Shown here: one piece after another, positions 1-10,151 of the stretch
Position numbering within the stretch: position 1 is the first letter of the stretch
Layout: the number at the start of each line of letters is the position of its first letter
Source: Comamonas sp. GB3 AK4-5
GTDB taxonomy: Bacteria; Pseudomonadota; Gammaproteobacteria; Burkholderiales; Burkholderiaceae_C
Length of the DNA: 64,000 nt
Reading direction: 5' to 3'
NCBI RefSeq assembly: GCF_041320665.1
Contig: NZ_CP166730.1
Coordinates: 992,001-1,056,000, forward strand
Notes under the pieces: generated by a model
Database searches by the model: none
What the model saw: only the letters and a program-made list of their open reading frames with translations
What the model was told of the DNA's origin: nothing
Program-made: the position numbers and the translations under genes

Positions 1-3000
1 GGACCGAGGCCGGCGTGGTCACCCAGCGCGTGGCCGATGCGGCCGAGCGCGCCGGCTTTGTGTTTGCCGTGGACCCGACCTCGATCGAGGCCTCGTGCAT
101 AGGCGGCAACATCGCCATGAATGCCGGCGGCAAGAAAGCCGTGCTGTGGGGCACGGCGCTGGACAACCTCGCTTCCTGGCGCATGGTCACGCCCGATGCG
201 CAGTGGCTGGAAGTCACGCGCCTGAACCACAACCTGGGCAAGATCCACGACGCCGAGATGGCCAGCTTCGAGCTGAAGTATTTCGAGGCCGACGGTAAGA
301 CCTTTGTGCGCACCGAGCGCCTGGACATTCCCGGCCACAAATTCCGCAAGGAAGGCCTGGGCAAGGACGTGACGGACAAGTTCCTCTCCGGCCTGCCCGG
401 CGTGCAAAAAGAGGGCACGGATGGCCTGATCACCAGCGCACGCTGGGTGGTGCACCGCATGCCGGCGCACACGCGCACGGTGTGCATGGAGTTTTTCGGC
501 AATGCCAAGGACGCCGTGCCCTCCATCGTCGAGATCAAGGATTACATGTTCGCCGAGCAAAAGCGCTCGGGCGTTCTGCTGGCGGGCCTGGAGCATCTGG
601 ACGACCGCTATCTGAAGGCGGTGGGCTATGCCACCAAGAGCAAAAAGGGCAACGGCCACCTGCCCAAGATGGTGCTGATTGGCGACATCGTGGGCGATGA
701 CGCCGACGAAGTGGCGCGCGTGGCCAGCGAAGTGGTGCGCATTGCCAACTCGCGCAACGGTGAAGGCTTTACCGCCGTGAGCGCCGAGGCACGCAAGAAA
801 TTCTGGCTGGACCGCAAGCGCACGGCGGCGATTTCGCGCCACACCAATGCCTTCAAGATCAATGAAGACGTGGTGATCCCGCTGCCGCGCATGGCCGAAT
901 ACACCGACGGCATCGAGCGCATCAATATCGAACTCTCGCTGCGCAACAAGCTCAAGCTGTGCGACGCGCTGCTGGCCTTCTTCCAGGACGGCAGCCTGCC
1001 CCTGGGCAAGCAGGACGATGCGGGCGAAATCCCCAGCGCCGAGCTGCTGGGCGACCGCGTGCAGCAGGCCGTGGCCCTGGTGCAAGAGGTGCGTGGCCTG
1101 TGGGCGGGCTGGCTGGGCGATGTGGCCCAGCTGTTCCCGCAGCTGCAGGACCACCGCCTGCGCTCCAGCTGGAAGACGCAGATCAAGGCGCCGCTGGCCC
1201 AGATCTTCAATGGCGAAGCTTTCAAGGCTATCCTGGCCGAGACGGTGCAGATTCACCAGCGCGTGCTCAAGGGCCGCGTGTGGGTGGCGCTGCACATGCA
1301 TGCCGGCGATGGCAATGTGCACACCAACATCCCCGTCAACTCCGACGACTACGAGATGCTGCAGACGGCGCACGAGGCCGTGGCCCGCATCATGCAGCTG
1401 GCCCGCAGCCTGGACGGTGTGATCTCGGGCGAGCACGGCATTGGCATCACCAAGCTGGAATTCCTCACCGACGAAGAACTACAGCCTTTTGCTGACTACA
1501 AGCAGCGCGTGGACCCGGAAGGCCGCTTCAACCGTGGCAAGCTGATCCGCGAAAAGAACGGCCTGGTGCCGGCGCGCTCGCCGCGCGAGGCGCTGATGTA
1601 TGCCGATCTGACCAATGCCTACACGCCCTCGTTCGGCCTGATGGGCCACGAGTCGCTGATCATGCGCCAGTCCGACATCGGTGCCATCGCCGACTCCGTC
1701 AAGGACTGCCTGCGCTGCGGCAAGTGCAAACCGGTGTGCAACACCCATGTGCCCGGCGCCAATATGCTGTATTCGCCGCGCAACAAGATTCTGGCCACCT
1801 CGCTGCTGGTGGAAGCCTTTTTGTACGAGGAGCAGACACGCCGCGGTGTGTCGCTCAAGCACTGGCAGGAATTTGAAGACGTGGCCGATCACTGCACGGT
1901 CTGCCACAAATGCTTTACGCCCTGCCCGGTCAAGATCGACTTTGGCGATGTGACCATGAATATGCGCAATCTGCTGCGCAAGATGGGCAAGAAGAGCTTC
2001 AACCCGGGCAACAAGGTGGCCATGGCCATGCTCAATGCTACGAATCCCGACACCATCAAGCTGCTGCGCAAGGGCATGGTGGGTGTGGGCTTCAAGGCAC
2101 AGCGCCTGGCGTCCGATCTGCTGCATGCCGTGGCCAAGCCGCAGATGAAGCGCCCGCCCGCCAGCGTGGGCAAGGCGCCGCTCAAGGAGCAGGTGATTCA
2201 CTTCGTGAACAAAAAGCTGCCCGGCGGCCTGCCCAGCAAGACGGCGCGTGCGCTCCTGGACATCGAGGACAAGGAGTACGTGCCCATCATCCGCAACCCG
2301 GTCACCACCACGGCCGATACCGAGGCGGTGTTCTATTTCCCCGGTTGCGGCTCGGAGCGCTTGTTCAGCCAGGTGGGCCTGGCCACCCAGGCCATGCTGT
2401 GGCATGCCGGCGTGCAAACCGTGATGCCGCCCGGCTACCAGTGCTGCGGCTATCCCCAGCGCGGCAGCGGTCAGTACGACGTGGCGGACAAGATGATCAC
2501 CGACAACCGGGTGCAGTTCCACCGCGTGGCCAACACGCTGAACTACCTGGACATCAAGACCGTGGTCGTGTCCTGCGGCACCTGCTATGACCAGCTGCAG
2601 GGCTACCACTTCGACAAGATCTTCCCGGGCTGCCGCATCATCGACATCCACGAGTTCCTGCTGGAAAAAGGCATCACGCTGCCGGCGGGGCAGGGCGGCT
2701 ACCTCTACCACGACCCCTGCCACAGCCCCATGAAGCTGCAGGATCCGATGAAGACGGTGAAGGCCCTGGTGGGCGATGGTGTGATCAAGAGCGACCGCTG
2801 CTGCGGCGAGTCCGGCACCTTGGCCGTCTCGCGCCCCGACATCTCCACCCAGATCCGCTTCCGCAAGGAGCAGGAGATCCTGAAGGGCGAGGCCGAGCTG
2901 CGCGCCAATGGCGCTGTGGATGCCAAGCAAAACGTCAAGATCCTGACCAGCTGCCCGGCCTGTCTGCAAGGTCTGTCGCGCTATGGCAATGACCTGAAGG

Positions 3001-3122
3001 ACGGCCTGCTGGAGGCCGACTACATCGTCATCGAAATGGCCAAGCAGATCCTGGGCGAGAACTGGCTGCCCGAGTATGTGAAGCGCGCCAACGATGGCGG
3101 CATCGAAAGAGTGCTGCTGTGA
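1..3122 (+). CDS. FAD-linked oxidase / Fe-S / CCG-domain dehydrogenase (DUF3683 family), 5' end outside the window
   Basis: The reading frame is open from base 3, so the start lies upstream and about 1039 residues are visible. The first ~500 residues resemble the C-terminal part of a D-lactate/glycolate-type FAD-linked oxidase, with the [12 protein letters not shown] and GEHGIG motifs. Two ferredoxin-like clusters follow: [11 protein letters not shown] near visible residue 570 and [11 protein letters not shown] near 630. Two cysteine-rich CCG domains come next (FPGCGSE...YQCCGYP near 780-815, CCGESGT near 932). This is the architecture of large fused D-2-hydroxyacid or lactate dehydrogenases that pass electrons toward quinone; the substrate cannot be read from sequence. 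The stop overlaps the next gene's start as GTGA, so the two are probably co-translated. Confidence 0.85.
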   Translation, partial: TEAGVVTQRVADAAERAGFVFAVDPTSIEASCIGGNIAMNAGGKKAVLWGTALDNLASWRMVTPDAQWLEVTRLNHNLGKIHDAEMASFELKYFEADGKTFVRTERLDIPGHKFRKEGLGKDVTDKFLSGLPGVQKEGTDGLITSARWVVHRMPAHTRTVCMEFFGNAKDAVPSIVEIKDYMFAEQKRSGVLLAGLEHLDDRYLKAVGYATKSKKGNGHLPKMVLIGDIVGDDADEVARVASEVVRIANSRNGEGFTAVSAEARKKFWLDRKRTAAISRHTNAFKINEDVVIPLPRMAEYTDGIERINIELSLRNKLKLCDALLAFFQDGSLPLGKQDDAGEIPSAELLGDRVQQAVALVQEVRGLWAGWLGDVAQLFPQLQDHRLRSSWKTQIKAPLAQIFNGEAFKAILAETVQIHQRVLKGRVWVALHMHAGDGNVHTNIPVNSDDYEMLQTAHEAVARIMQLARSLDGVISGEHGIGITKLEFLTDEELQPFADYKQRVDPEGRFNRGKLIREKNGLVPARSPREALMYADLTNAYTPSFGLMGHESLIMRQSDIGAIADSVKDCLRCGKCKPVCNTHVPGANMLYSPRNKILATSLLVEAFLYEEQTRRGVSLKHWQEFEDVADHCTVCHKCFTPCPVKIDFGDVTMNMRNLLRKMGKKSFNPGNKVAMAMLNATNPDTIKLLRKGMVGVGFKAQRLASDLLHAVAKPQMKRPPASVGKAPLKEQVIHFVNKKLPGGLPSKTARALLDIEDKEYVPIIRNPVTTTADTEAVFYFPGCGSERLFSQVGLATQAMLWHAGVQTVMPPGYQCCGYPQRGSGQYDVADKMITDNRVQFHRVANTLNYLDIKTVVVSCGTCYDQLQGYHFDKIFPGCRIIDIHEFLLEKGITLPAGQGGYLYHDPCHSPMKLQDPMKTVKALVGDGVIKSDRCCGESGTLAVSRPDISTQIRFRKEQEILKGEAELRANGAVDAKQNVKILTSCPACLQGLSRYGNDLKDGLLEADYIVIEMAKQILGENWLPEYVKRANDGGIERVLL

Positions 3123-3580
3123 GCGCCGCTGCCCCCAACACCTTCCCGGCCCAGCCCGGTTGCCCGCTGTGCGACGAACTGGGCGGCCAACTGGTCTGGC
3201 AGGGCAGCAAGGCCCGTGTGATCCGCGCCCAGGAAGCGGGCTTTCCCGCTTTCTACCGCGTGGTGTGGACGGCGCATGCGACCGAGTTCTCCGATCTGGG
3301 CCCGGCCGAGCGCGCCGAGTGCATGGAGCTGGTGGCCGCGGTGGAAACCGTGTTGCGTGCCCAGCTTTCTCCGGACAAGATCAACCTGGCGGCCCTGGGC
3401 AATATGGTGGCCCATCTGCACTGGCATGTGATTGCACGCTGGCGCTGGGACAGCCACTTTCCCGGCTCGGTCTGGGCTGTGGAGCAGCGCCCGCGCGATC
3501 TGGCGCGCGAAGCAGAGATTGCGGCCCGGCTGGACGCAGTGGACCGCGCCATTGCCCAGGCATTGGCCCCGCAGGTTTGA
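3119..3580 (+). CDS. HIT (histidine triad) family protein
   Basis: 153 residues. The signature HLHWHVI at residues 99-105 gives the H-x-H-x-H nucleotide-binding triad of the HIT superfamily, whose members hydrolyse nucleoside phosphoramidates or dinucleotides. An N-terminal CPLC pair (residues 16-19) is typical of the bacterial branch that carries a putative zinc pair. The GTG start at 3119 is chosen because it overlaps the upstream stop (GTGA), indicating coupling with the dehydrogenase gene. Substrate unknown. An inverted-repeat element starts immediately after its stop. Confidence 0.88.
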   Translation: MSAAAPNTFPAQPGCPLCDELGGQLVWQGSKARVIRAQEAGFPAFYRVVWTAHATEFSDLGPAERAECMELVAAVETVLRAQLSPDKINLAALGNMVAHLHWHVIARWRWDSHFPGSVWAVEQRPRDLAREAEIAARLDAVDRAIAQALAPQV

Positions 3581-3672
3581 AAATAGGAGCTGCCTCTGCT
3601 GATGTAGTTATTATTTCCAGGTGATTTGCCTCGGAAACTGGCTCGGTAAAAGCACAGGTAGCTATGGTTTTA
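3581..3672 (+). repeat. Short inverted-repeat element ending AGCTATGGTTTT (E family)
   Basis: Imperfect inverted repeat. The left arm at 3581-3600 (AAATAGGAGCTGCCTCTGCT) resembles the reverse complement of the right arm at 3651-3671, which reads AGCACAGGTAGCTATGGTTTT. Related pieces with AGCTATGGTTTTT occur near 13116-13133 and 18366-18378. The element begins at the first base after the HIT stop and ends 31 bases before the DUF971 start. Confidence 0.6.
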
Positions 3673-3703
3673 GAGCACTCCATGTTCTTCGATAGGTGTC
3701 TTT

Positions 3704-4174
3704 ATGGCTGACTTGCCCATTCCCCAGTCCATCACCCTGCACGGCGCCTCGCGCCTGCTGGAGCTGGGCTATGCCGACGGTGTGGTGCACCGCCTGCCAT
3801 TCGAGTTTCTGCGCGTGCATTCGCCCTCGGCCGAGGTGCAAGGCCACGGCCCCGGCCAGGAAGTGCTGCAGACCGGCAAGCGCGAAGTGGACATCAACGC
3901 GCTGGAGCCCGTGGGGCATTACGCCATCAAGCCCATCTTCAGTGACGGGCATGAAAGCGGCATCTTCACCTGGACCTATCTGCACGAGCTGGGCAGCAAG
4001 CAAGAAGCGCTGTGGGCCGACTACCTGGCGCGCCTGGCCGCTGCCGGTGTGGACCGCGACCAGCCCATGGCCGCCAAGGCCGGCGGCAGCTGCGGCACGG
4101 GTGCTGCAGCCGCGGCGCCCGCGGAAAGCGGTGGCGGTGGTTGCGGCAGCGGTTCCTGCGGTTGTAAGAGCTGA
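3704..4174 (+). CDS. DUF971 family protein (gamma-butyrobetaine hydroxylase-like N-terminal domain)
   Basis: 156 residues. The first ~120 residues match my memory of DUF971 proteins, which share a small domain with the N-terminus of gamma-butyrobetaine hydroxylase (WTYLHELG near residue 90). In Comamonadaceae it usually stands just before ubiE, as here; related proteins have been discussed in Fe-S handling, but no activity is assigned here. The last ~25 residues are an odd Gly/Cys-rich tail ending in GGGGCGSGSCGCKS, which could bind metal. A CCCCCTGAG repeat begins one base after the stop. Confidence 0.82.
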   Translation: MADLPIPQSITLHGASRLLELGYADGVVHRLPFEFLRVHSPSAEVQGHGPGQEVLQTGKREVDINALEPVGHYAIKPIFSDGHESGIFTWTYLHELGSKQEALWADYLARLAAAGVDRDQPMAAKAGGSCGTGAAAAAPAESGGGGCGSGSCGCKS

Positions 4175-4175
4175 T

Positions 4176-4250
4176 CCCCCTGAGTCGCCTGCGGTGCCGT
4201 CCCCCCAGGGGGACGGCACCGGCGCGGCGGGGCGGCCCTTGCGCGGTGCG
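4176..4250 (+). repeat. CCCCCTGAG repeat, copy R1
   Basis: Starts one base after the DUF971 stop and runs in the same direction. Consensus parts: CCCCCTGAG, a hairpin around CCCCCCAGGGGGACG, then GCGCGGCGGGGCGGCCCTTG. The same block recurs at 15381, 18209, 19279, 26371 (minus), 28455 (minus), 40261, 52419 and 54551 (minus). No transposase is nearby. Confidence 0.85.
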
Positions 4251-4346
4251 GTGCTGGCTGCCGGCATTGCGGGTGCCGCAGGCATCTGTGAATCGTGGAT
4301 TTGTAGCCGGCCTGTAGCCGCTTCCTGTCCCAAACCCGAGGGCACC

Positions 4347-4373
4347 ATGTGTTCTTGCTGCCATGCAGCATAG
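4347..4373 (+). other. Cysteine-rich mini-ORF MCSCCHAA upstream of ubiE
   Basis: An ATG at 4347 is preceded by a GAGGG Shine-Dalgarno-like run and encodes eight residues, three of them Cys in the first five, then TAG. It lies 138 nt before ubiE. The leader downstream contains a palindromic CCCTGTAGGCCTACGGGG hairpin near 4451-4468. Such peptides can act as translation-dependent regulators; here this is only a possibility. Confidence 0.35.
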
Positions 4374-4511
4374 ATCGCGGTGCTATAGTTAAAGTAGCTG
4401 TTGCCTTCGGCGGCATCAGCGTTGATCGCCTCTACGGCTGGAAGCGATGCCCTGTAGGCCTACGGGGTTGTCGCTGTACCTGTCGCCAGGGGCTGCTTAC
4501 ATTTCTGTCCT

Positions 4512-5243
4512 ATGAGCAGCACACACTTTGGATTCCAGACCGTCGACGAGAACGAAAAAGCTGGCCGCGTGCGCGGTGTTTTCGATTCCGTGGCCTCGAA
4601 GTACGACGTCATGAACGACCTGATGTCCGTCGGTCTGCACCGCGCCTGGAAGGCCTACACCGTCATGGTGGCCAACCTCAAAGAAGGTGACCAGGTGCTG
4701 GACATCGCCGGCGGCACGGGCGATTTGTCCATGGCTTTTTCCAAAAAAGTGGGAACCAGTGGCCGGGTTGTGCACACTGATATCAATGAGGCCATGCTGC
4801 GCGTGGGCCGCAACCGCCTGATCGACAAGGGTGTGGTGCTGCCCACCTTGGTGTGCGATGCCGAGAAGCTGCCCTTTCCCGACGGTCATTTCGACCTGGT
4901 CAGCGTGGCCTTCGGCCTGCGCAATATGACGCACAAGGACGCGGCGCTCAAGGAAATGAACCGCGTGCTCAAGCCGGGCGGCAAGCTGCTGGTGCTGGAG
5001 TTCTCCAAAATTGCCAAGCCGCTGGAGAAGGTCTATGACTGGTACTCCTTCAACATCCTTCCCAAGATGGGTTCGATGGTGGCGGGCGATGCGGAAAGCT
5101 ACCGCTATCTGGCGGAATCCATTCGCATGCACCCGGGTCAGGAGGCGCTCAAGGGCCTGATGCAGCAGGCAGGCTTCGGTCATGTGGACTATCACAACAT
5201 GACGGGCGGCGTGGTGGCGCTGCACATGGGCATCAAATGCTGA
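4512..5243 (+). CDS. ubiE: Ubiquinone/menaquinone biosynthesis C-methyltransferase UbiE
   Basis: 243 residues, normal for UbiE. It methylates the quinone ring (2-methoxy-6-polyprenyl-benzoquinol) using S-adenosylmethionine. SAM motif I is [12 protein letters not shown] near residues 61-72; the N-terminal [17 protein letters not shown] and the C-terminal [15 protein letters not shown] are family hallmarks. It opens a run with a Tim44-like protein, ubiJ and ubiB, so the region makes and assembles ubiquinone at the inner membrane. The 337-bp gap before it contains a repeat copy, a cysteine-rich mini-ORF and small hairpins but no other gene. Confidence 0.96.
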   Translation: MSSTHFGFQTVDENEKAGRVRGVFDSVASKYDVMNDLMSVGLHRAWKAYTVMVANLKEGDQVLDIAGGTGDLSMAFSKKVGTSGRVVHTDINEAMLRVGRNRLIDKGVVLPTLVCDAEKLPFPDGHFDLVSVAFGLRNMTHKDAALKEMNRVLKPGGKLLVLEFSKIAKPLEKVYDWYSFNILPKMGSMVAGDAESYRYLAESIRMHPGQEALKGLMQQAGFGHVDYHNMTGGVVALHMGIKC

Positions 5244-5341
5244 GCATGCGGGCAGACAAAGACAGGGACAGGTTCACGCAGGCGTGGACCAAGGGTTTTG
5301 GTTAGTTTTCAGATTGAGTCAATGACAGGGAGAACAAAGCG

Positions 5342-6340
5342 ATGATGAAGGTGTGGGCAGTGGTTTTGGTCGCAGTGCTGGCCGTGGTGCATCCCGATGC
5401 AGAAGCCAAGCGCGTGGGTGGTGGCAGTTCCATGGGACGTCAGTCCAGCAACGTGACGCAGCGCGAGGCCGCTCCGCGTCCGGCGCAGGCGCCAGCGCAG
5501 CAGCAGCAAGCTGCCAAACCCGCTACGCCTGCACAGGCAGCGCCTGCGGCACAGCCCAAGAAGCCTTGGGGCGCCATGCTGGGCGGCCTGGCTGCCGGCC
5601 TGGGTCTGGCCTGGCTGGCGAATTCGCTGGGTTTTGGTGAAGCCTTTGCCAACATGCTGATGTTCGGCCTGCTGGCCATGGCCATCATGGTGGTCATTGG
5701 CATGGTGATGCGTGCCCGCAACAAGCCCAAGGCAGCAACGGCCTCGGCCGCGGCCTCGCCTTTTGCTTTCCAGGGCGCTGGTGCTCCGGTGTCGCCACCG
5801 GCTCCGGATACCGTGGTGCAGCCGCGCCAGTACAACCCCGAGAAAGTCGGTAACGACGCCTCGGCCCGTCCCTGGGAGCAAGACCATGTGGCCGCAGGCG
5901 GCTCCATGATCGGCTCCGGCCTGACCGGCGGCGGCATTCCCGACAGCTGGAGCGTGCCCGATGGCTTTGATGCCGAAGGCTTTCTGGCTTCTGCCAAGCG
6001 CAACTTCATCAGCCTGCAAGCCGCCTGGGACCAGGGTGATGTGGCCACGCTGCGCTCCATGATGACTGATGAGATGCTCGGCGAAATCAAGAGCCAGCTG
6101 CAAGAGCGCGAAGGCCAAAGTGGCGGCGCAGCCAACCAGACCGATGTGGTCATGATCGAAGCCCAGCTGCTGGGCATCGAAGACCTGGGTCGTGGCTATA
6201 TGGCCAGCGTGGAGTTCTCGGGCATGATCCGCGAAGACGCTTCGGCCGGCCCCAGCCCCTTCCGCGAAGTCTGGAACATGACCAAGCCCAAGGACAATTC
6301 CAGCGGTTGGCTGGTGGCTGGATTGCAGGCTTTGCAGTAA
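5342..6340 (+). CDS. Tim44-like domain membrane protein
   Basis: 332 residues. A signal-like N-terminus is followed by a low-complexity Ala/Gln/Pro linker (residues ~40-75), two hydrophobic segments (around 78-100 and 104-122), a second Pro-rich linker and a C-terminal Tim44-like domain (about 205-332, including FISLQAAWDQGD and the end WLVAGLQALQ). Bacterial Tim44-like proteins are membrane-anchored with unclear roles. Its place between ubiE and ubiJ/ubiB is typical of this bacterial family. A GGGAG ribosome site precedes the ATG; two consecutive ATG codons make the start ambiguous by one residue. Confidence 0.85.
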   Translation: MMKVWAVVLVAVLAVVHPDAEAKRVGGGSSMGRQSSNVTQREAAPRPAQAPAQQQQAAKPATPAQAAPAAQPKKPWGAMLGGLAAGLGLAWLANSLGFGEAFANMLMFGLLAMAIMVVIGMVMRARNKPKAATASAAASPFAFQGAGAPVSPPAPDTVVQPRQYNPEKVGNDASARPWEQDHVAAGGSMIGSGLTGGGIPDSWSVPDGFDAEGFLASAKRNFISLQAAWDQGDVATLRSMMTDEMLGEIKSQLQEREGQSGGAANQTDVVMIEAQLLGIEDLGRGYMASVEFSGMIREDASAGPSPFREVWNMTKPKDNSSGWLVAGLQALQ

Positions 6341-6371
6341 AGCTTTCCACTTCAGGAATAATCGGGGGACT

Positions 6372-6959
6372 ATGGCAACACAGTCCCCCTTTTCTTTTCT
6401 CAACAGCCTGGCCGAACGCGTGGTGCATACCGTGCAGCCGCCCCAGTGGCTGGTGCATGAAACCCAGCAGCGCGTCGTGCTCTTTCTCAACCATGTGTTG
6501 ATGCAGGAAAAGGCCGCCACGGAGCGCCTGGTGCGTCAAAAGGGTCGTGTGGCCAGGGTGCAGTGGCGCAGCTTCAATATGGCGCTGCTGATCACCCCGG
6601 CTGGCCTGTTCAATCTGGCGCCCGAAGGCGCCGCCCCCGATCTGCTGCTGGAAATTGCCGACAGCAACCCGCTGGCGCTGGCCCAGAGCGCGTTGCGCGG
6701 TGACAAGCCCGCCATCCGCATCGAAGGCGATGTGCAGCTGGCAGCCGACATCCACTGGCTGGTAGACAACGTGCAGTGGGATGTGGAGGAAGACCTGGCG
6801 CGCGTCATTGGCGATGCGCCAGCCCACATGATTGGCAGCGCTGCCCGCAAGCTGGCCCAGGGCCTGCGCCAGTTCGTTGGCGCCCGCATGGGCGGCCAGC
6901 AGGCAGCCACCGGCAGCGTGCCGGTGGTGGTGGAACCCGAGTCCCGTCCGCCGCAATGA
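6372..6959 (+). CDS. ubiJ: Ubiquinone biosynthesis accessory factor UbiJ (SCP2-like)
   Basis: 195 residues. The N-terminal half (about 45-115) is an SCP2-like lipid-binding domain; the middle matches the UbiJ pattern of a helical C-terminus ([16 protein letters not shown]). UbiJ works with UbiK in the soluble ubiquinone assembly complex and is normally encoded between ubiE and ubiB, as here. The final codons overlap the ubiB start as ATGA, so translation is coupled. Identity rests on weak sequence similarity plus strong context. Confidence 0.85.
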   Translation: MATQSPFSFLNSLAERVVHTVQPPQWLVHETQQRVVLFLNHVLMQEKAATERLVRQKGRVARVQWRSFNMALLITPAGLFNLAPEGAAPDLLLEIADSNPLALAQSALRGDKPAIRIEGDVQLAADIHWLVDNVQWDVEEDLARVIGDAPAHMIGSAARKLAQGLRQFVGARMGGQQAATGSVPVVVEPESRPPQ

Positions 6960-8524
6960 GCAAGCTCCTGCGCGGTGTCGCCATCGTCTGGGTGGTGTTG
7001 CGGTATGGGCTGGATGAGCTGGTGCTCTCCGGCTTCGACCATCCCTGGTTGCGCCAGCTGCGGCGCGTGCTCACCCTGGGTCGCAAGCTGGACAAGCCGC
7101 GCGGCCAGCGCCTGCGTCTGGCGCTGGAAGAGCTGGGCCCGATTTTTGTGAAATTCGGCCAGGTGCTGTCCACCCGCAGCGACCTGATGCCTCCCGATGT
7201 GGCCGAGGAGCTTGCCAAGCTGCAGGACCGCGTGCCCCCGTTTGATCCGCAGATTGCGATCGAAACCATTGAGCGTGCCTTCCGCAAGCCCCTGGACCAG
7301 GTCTTCGTCAGCTTCGAGCGCGAGCCGGTGGCCAGTGCCTCGATTGCCCAGGTGCACTTTGCCGTGGTGCGCGACCGTGACGGCAAAGAGCGCGAAGTCG
7401 CCGTCAAGGTGCTGCGCCCGGGCATGAAGCGGGTGATCGACAAGGATCTGGCCCTGATGCACATGATGGCCAGCTGGGTCGAAAGACTCTCTGCCGACGG
7501 CAAGCGCCTCAAGCCCCGCCAGGTGGTGGCCGAGTTCGACAACTATCTGCATGACGAGCTGGACCTGATCCGCGAAGCCTCCAACGCCGCCCAGCTGCGC
7601 CGCAACATGGAGGGGCTGGACCTGGTGCTGATCCCCGAGGTGTTCTGGGACTTCTGCCGCACCGATGTGATGGTGATGCAGCGCATGAAGGGCGTGCCCA
7701 TCAACCAGATCGACCGTCTGCGCGAAGCCGGGGTGGACATCCCCAAGCTGGCGCGCGATGGTGTGACCATCTTCTTCACCCAGGTGTTCCGCGACGGGTT
7801 TTTCCACGCCGACATGCACCCGGGCAACATCATGGTCAGCCTGGAGCCCGAAACCTTCGGCCGCTATATCTCGCTGGACTTCGGCATCGTCGGCACGCTG
7901 ACCGAGTTCGACAAGGAATACCTGGCGCAGAACTTCACGGCCTTCTTCCGCCGTGATTACAAGCGCGTGGCCGAGCTGCACATCGAAAGCGGCTGGGTGC
8001 CCCCAGAAACCCGAGTCAACGACCTGGAGGCCGCGATACGTGCGGTCTGTGAGCCTTATTTCGACCGGCCGCTGGCAGAGATATCCCTGGGCATGGTGCT
8101 GATGCGCCTGTTCCAGACCTCGCGCCGCTTCCAAGTGGAAATCCAGCCCCAGCTGGTGCTGCTGCAAAAGACGCTGCTCAACATCGAAGGCCTGGGGCGC
8201 CAGCTCGACCCCAATCTCGATCTGTGGAGCACGGCCAAGCCTTTCCTCGAAAAGTGGATGCTGGACCAGATGGGCCCGCAGCGTTTGTGGCGCGAGCTCA
8301 AGGCCGAGGCGCCGCGTTACGCCAAGCTGTTGCCCGAGCTGCCGCGACTGTTCTACGATTTCCTGCAGCACCGTGGCCAAGGTGACCAGCAGGCCTTGCG
8401 CGAGCTGGTAGCCGAGCAAAAACGCACCAACCGCCTGTTGCAAACCCTGGTGTATGGCGCTTTGGGCTTTGTGCTGGGCCTGGTGTTGGTGCGCGTTCTG
8501 CTGGCTACGCGTTTCATTTTCTAA
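6956..8524 (+). CDS. ubiB: UbiB, atypical kinase/ATPase for ubiquinone biosynthesis
   Basis: 522 residues, the usual length. The family-specific KxGQ motif appears as [16 protein letters not shown] near residues 64-79, with the protein-kinase-like ADMHPGN catalytic loop and DFGIVG further on. The C-terminus has a hydrophobic membrane hairpin (about 490-520). UbiB is a membrane-bound ATPase needed to extract or present lipid quinone precursors to the Ubi complex. The ATG at 6956 is chosen because it overlaps the ubiJ stop by four bases. Confidence 0.96.
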   Translation: MSKLLRGVAIVWVVLRYGLDELVLSGFDHPWLRQLRRVLTLGRKLDKPRGQRLRLALEELGPIFVKFGQVLSTRSDLMPPDVAEELAKLQDRVPPFDPQIAIETIERAFRKPLDQVFVSFEREPVASASIAQVHFAVVRDRDGKEREVAVKVLRPGMKRVIDKDLALMHMMASWVERLSADGKRLKPRQVVAEFDNYLHDELDLIREASNAAQLRRNMEGLDLVLIPEVFWDFCRTDVMVMQRMKGVPINQIDRLREAGVDIPKLARDGVTIFFTQVFRDGFFHADMHPGNIMVSLEPETFGRYISLDFGIVGTLTEFDKEYLAQNFTAFFRRDYKRVAELHIESGWVPPETRVNDLEAAIRAVCEPYFDRPLAEISLGMVLMRLFQTSRRFQVEIQPQLVLLQKTLLNIEGLGRQLDPNLDLWSTAKPFLEKWMLDQMGPQRLWRELKAEAPRYAKLLPELPRLFYDFLQHRGQGDQQALRELVAEQKRTNRLLQTLVYGALGFVLGLVLVRVLLATRFIF

Positions 8525-8556
8525 AAACAATAATTTTTTCTGCGAGAGGACCAGCC

Positions 8557-10020
8557 GTGCTGCTCTTTATGGTGATTGCCTACCTGTTTGTCACCATCGG
8601 CATAGGCCTGTGGGCCGCCAGGCGGGTGAAGAACACGGCCGACTTTGCCGTCGCCGGCCGCCATTTGCCGATGTACATGATCATCACCCTCACGTTCGCC
8701 ACCTGGTTTGGCTCGGAGATCGTGCTGGGGGTGCCGGCCAAGTTCATCGAGGGCGGCCTGCATGCCGTGGTGGAAGACCCCTTCGGCGCCGGCATGTGTC
8801 TGATCCTGGTGGGCCTGTTCTTTGCCGGCAAGCTCTACCGCATGACCTTGCTGACCATCAGTGACTACTATCGTGGCCGCTATGGGCGGGGCATTGAGCT
8901 GATCTGCTCACTGATCATCATGCTCAGCTATCTGGGCTGGGTCTCGGCCCAGGTCACGGCGCTGGGCCTGGTGTTCAACCTGCTCTCGGGCGGGACGCTC
9001 TCCATACCCTGGGGCATGGCCATTGGCGTGCTGTCGATTCTGATCTATACCCTGTGGGGGGGCATGTGGTCGGTGGCGGTGACCGACTTCATCCAGATGA
9101 TCATCCTGGTGGTGGGCCTGGTGGTGCTGGCCTACTTTGCCGCCGACATGGCCGGCGGTGCCGACAAGGTGATTGAACTTGCCACCAGCCGCGACCTGTT
9201 CAAGTTCTGGCCCGAGCCCAGCTGGCACGAGATTTTGTTCTTCTTTGGCGCGGCCATCACCATGATGCTGGGCTCCATCCCGCAGCAGGACGTGTTCCAG
9301 CGCGTGATGTCGGCCAACAGCGAAAAGGCCGCCACGCGCGGCACCATCATCGGCGGCACGGCCTATATCTTGTTTGCCTTTGTGCCCATGTTCCTGGTGG
9401 CCAGCGCGCTGATCATCATGCCCAGTGAGGTGACGGCCCTGCTGGCGGAAGACCCGCAGAAAGTGCTGCCCACGTTGGTGATGGAAAAAATGCCGCTGGC
9501 CATGCAGGTGCTGTTCTTCGGTGCGCTGCTGTCGGCCATCAAGTCCTGCGCCTCGGCCACCTTGCTGGCTCCCAGCGTCACCTTCACCGAAAACATCTGG
9601 CGCCAGATGCGGCCCATGACCAGCGACCGCGAGAACCTGCTCACCATGCGCATCAGCGTGCTGGTGTTTGCCGTCTGCGTGCTGGCCTATTCCATCCTGA
9701 TGGAGGGCACGCCCATTTATGAGTTGGTCTCCAGCGCTTATCAAGTGCCTCTGGTGGGGGCCTTTACCCCATTGATCTTTGGCCTGTACTGGAAGCGTGC
9801 CAGCACCCAGGGGGCTTTTGCCGCCGTGGTGCTGGGCATTGGTGTGTGGCTGTTGTTCATGGTGGTGCCCGGCTGGGCCGAGGTCTTCCCGCAGCAGCTG
9901 GCAGGCTTGATGGCGGCCATCACCGGCATGGTGGCCGGCTCGCTGCTGCCGCAATGGGTGTCCAACCGCCGCGATGAGGTGGTGCACTACACCTCCGACA
10001 CTGGCATGACGCCTGCCTGA
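8557..10020 (+). CDS. Sodium:solute symporter (SSS family)
   Basis: 487 residues with about 13 predicted membrane helices. The N-terminus (GIGLWAARRVKNTADFAVAGR) and helix patterns such as FFGAAITMMLGSIPQQDVFQR are typical of the SSS/SLC5 superfamily, which couples Na+ to uptake of proline, pantothenate, sugars or organic acids. The substrate is not readable. The start is GTG, supported by GAGAGGA seven bases upstream. It follows ubiB by 32 bases and is followed by a GC-rich inverted repeat without a T-run near 10036-10060. Confidence 0.9.
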   Translation: MLLFMVIAYLFVTIGIGLWAARRVKNTADFAVAGRHLPMYMIITLTFATWFGSEIVLGVPAKFIEGGLHAVVEDPFGAGMCLILVGLFFAGKLYRMTLLTISDYYRGRYGRGIELICSLIIMLSYLGWVSAQVTALGLVFNLLSGGTLSIPWGMAIGVLSILIYTLWGGMWSVAVTDFIQMIILVVGLVVLAYFAADMAGGADKVIELATSRDLFKFWPEPSWHEILFFFGAAITMMLGSIPQQDVFQRVMSANSEKAATRGTIIGGTAYILFAFVPMFLVASALIIMPSEVTALLAEDPQKVLPTLVMEKMPLAMQVLFFGALLSAIKSCASATLLAPSVTFTENIWRQMRPMTSDRENLLTMRISVLVFAVCVLAYSILMEGTPIYELVSSAYQVPLVGAFTPLIFGLYWKRASTQGAFAAVVLGIGVWLLFMVVPGWAEVFPQQLAGLMAAITGMVAGSLLPQWVSNRRDEVVHYTSDTGMTPA

Positions 10021-10111
10021 TGTGATGCTGCAGCCCGGGCCTTGCTGCGTGCAGGCCCGAGGGCCGCAGGTGGGGATTGGCCATGCCGGGGGCGGCCGCG
10101 GCACGGCTGCC

Positions 10112-10117
10112 TATAAT
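10112..10117 (+). promoter_or_regulatory. TATAAT -10-like box before the fmdB-type gene
   Basis: A perfect TATAAT lies 35 bases before the FmdB-type start. No good -35 (TTGACA-like) box is present at 16-18 bases upstream, so this is weak and may depend on an activator or be chance. Confidence 0.3.
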
Positions 10118-10151
10118 TAAAGGTTTTGCGATCTCCTTTTTCTTTCGCCCT

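Noticed and set aside
1479..2969. Long minus-strand open frame of 496 codons.
   Set aside because: It lies entirely opposite the dehydrogenase gene, has low-complexity His/Leu/Ala-rich sequence and no family motif; typical GC-rich antisense shadow.
6536..8530. Long minus-strand open frame of 664 codons opposite ubiB.
   Set aside because: Composition (Gln/His/Leu rich) and complete overlap with ubiB show it is an antisense shadow.
10036..10060. Terminator after the symporter gene.
   Set aside because: The GC-rich inverted repeat has a ten-base loop and no T-run; too weak to list.
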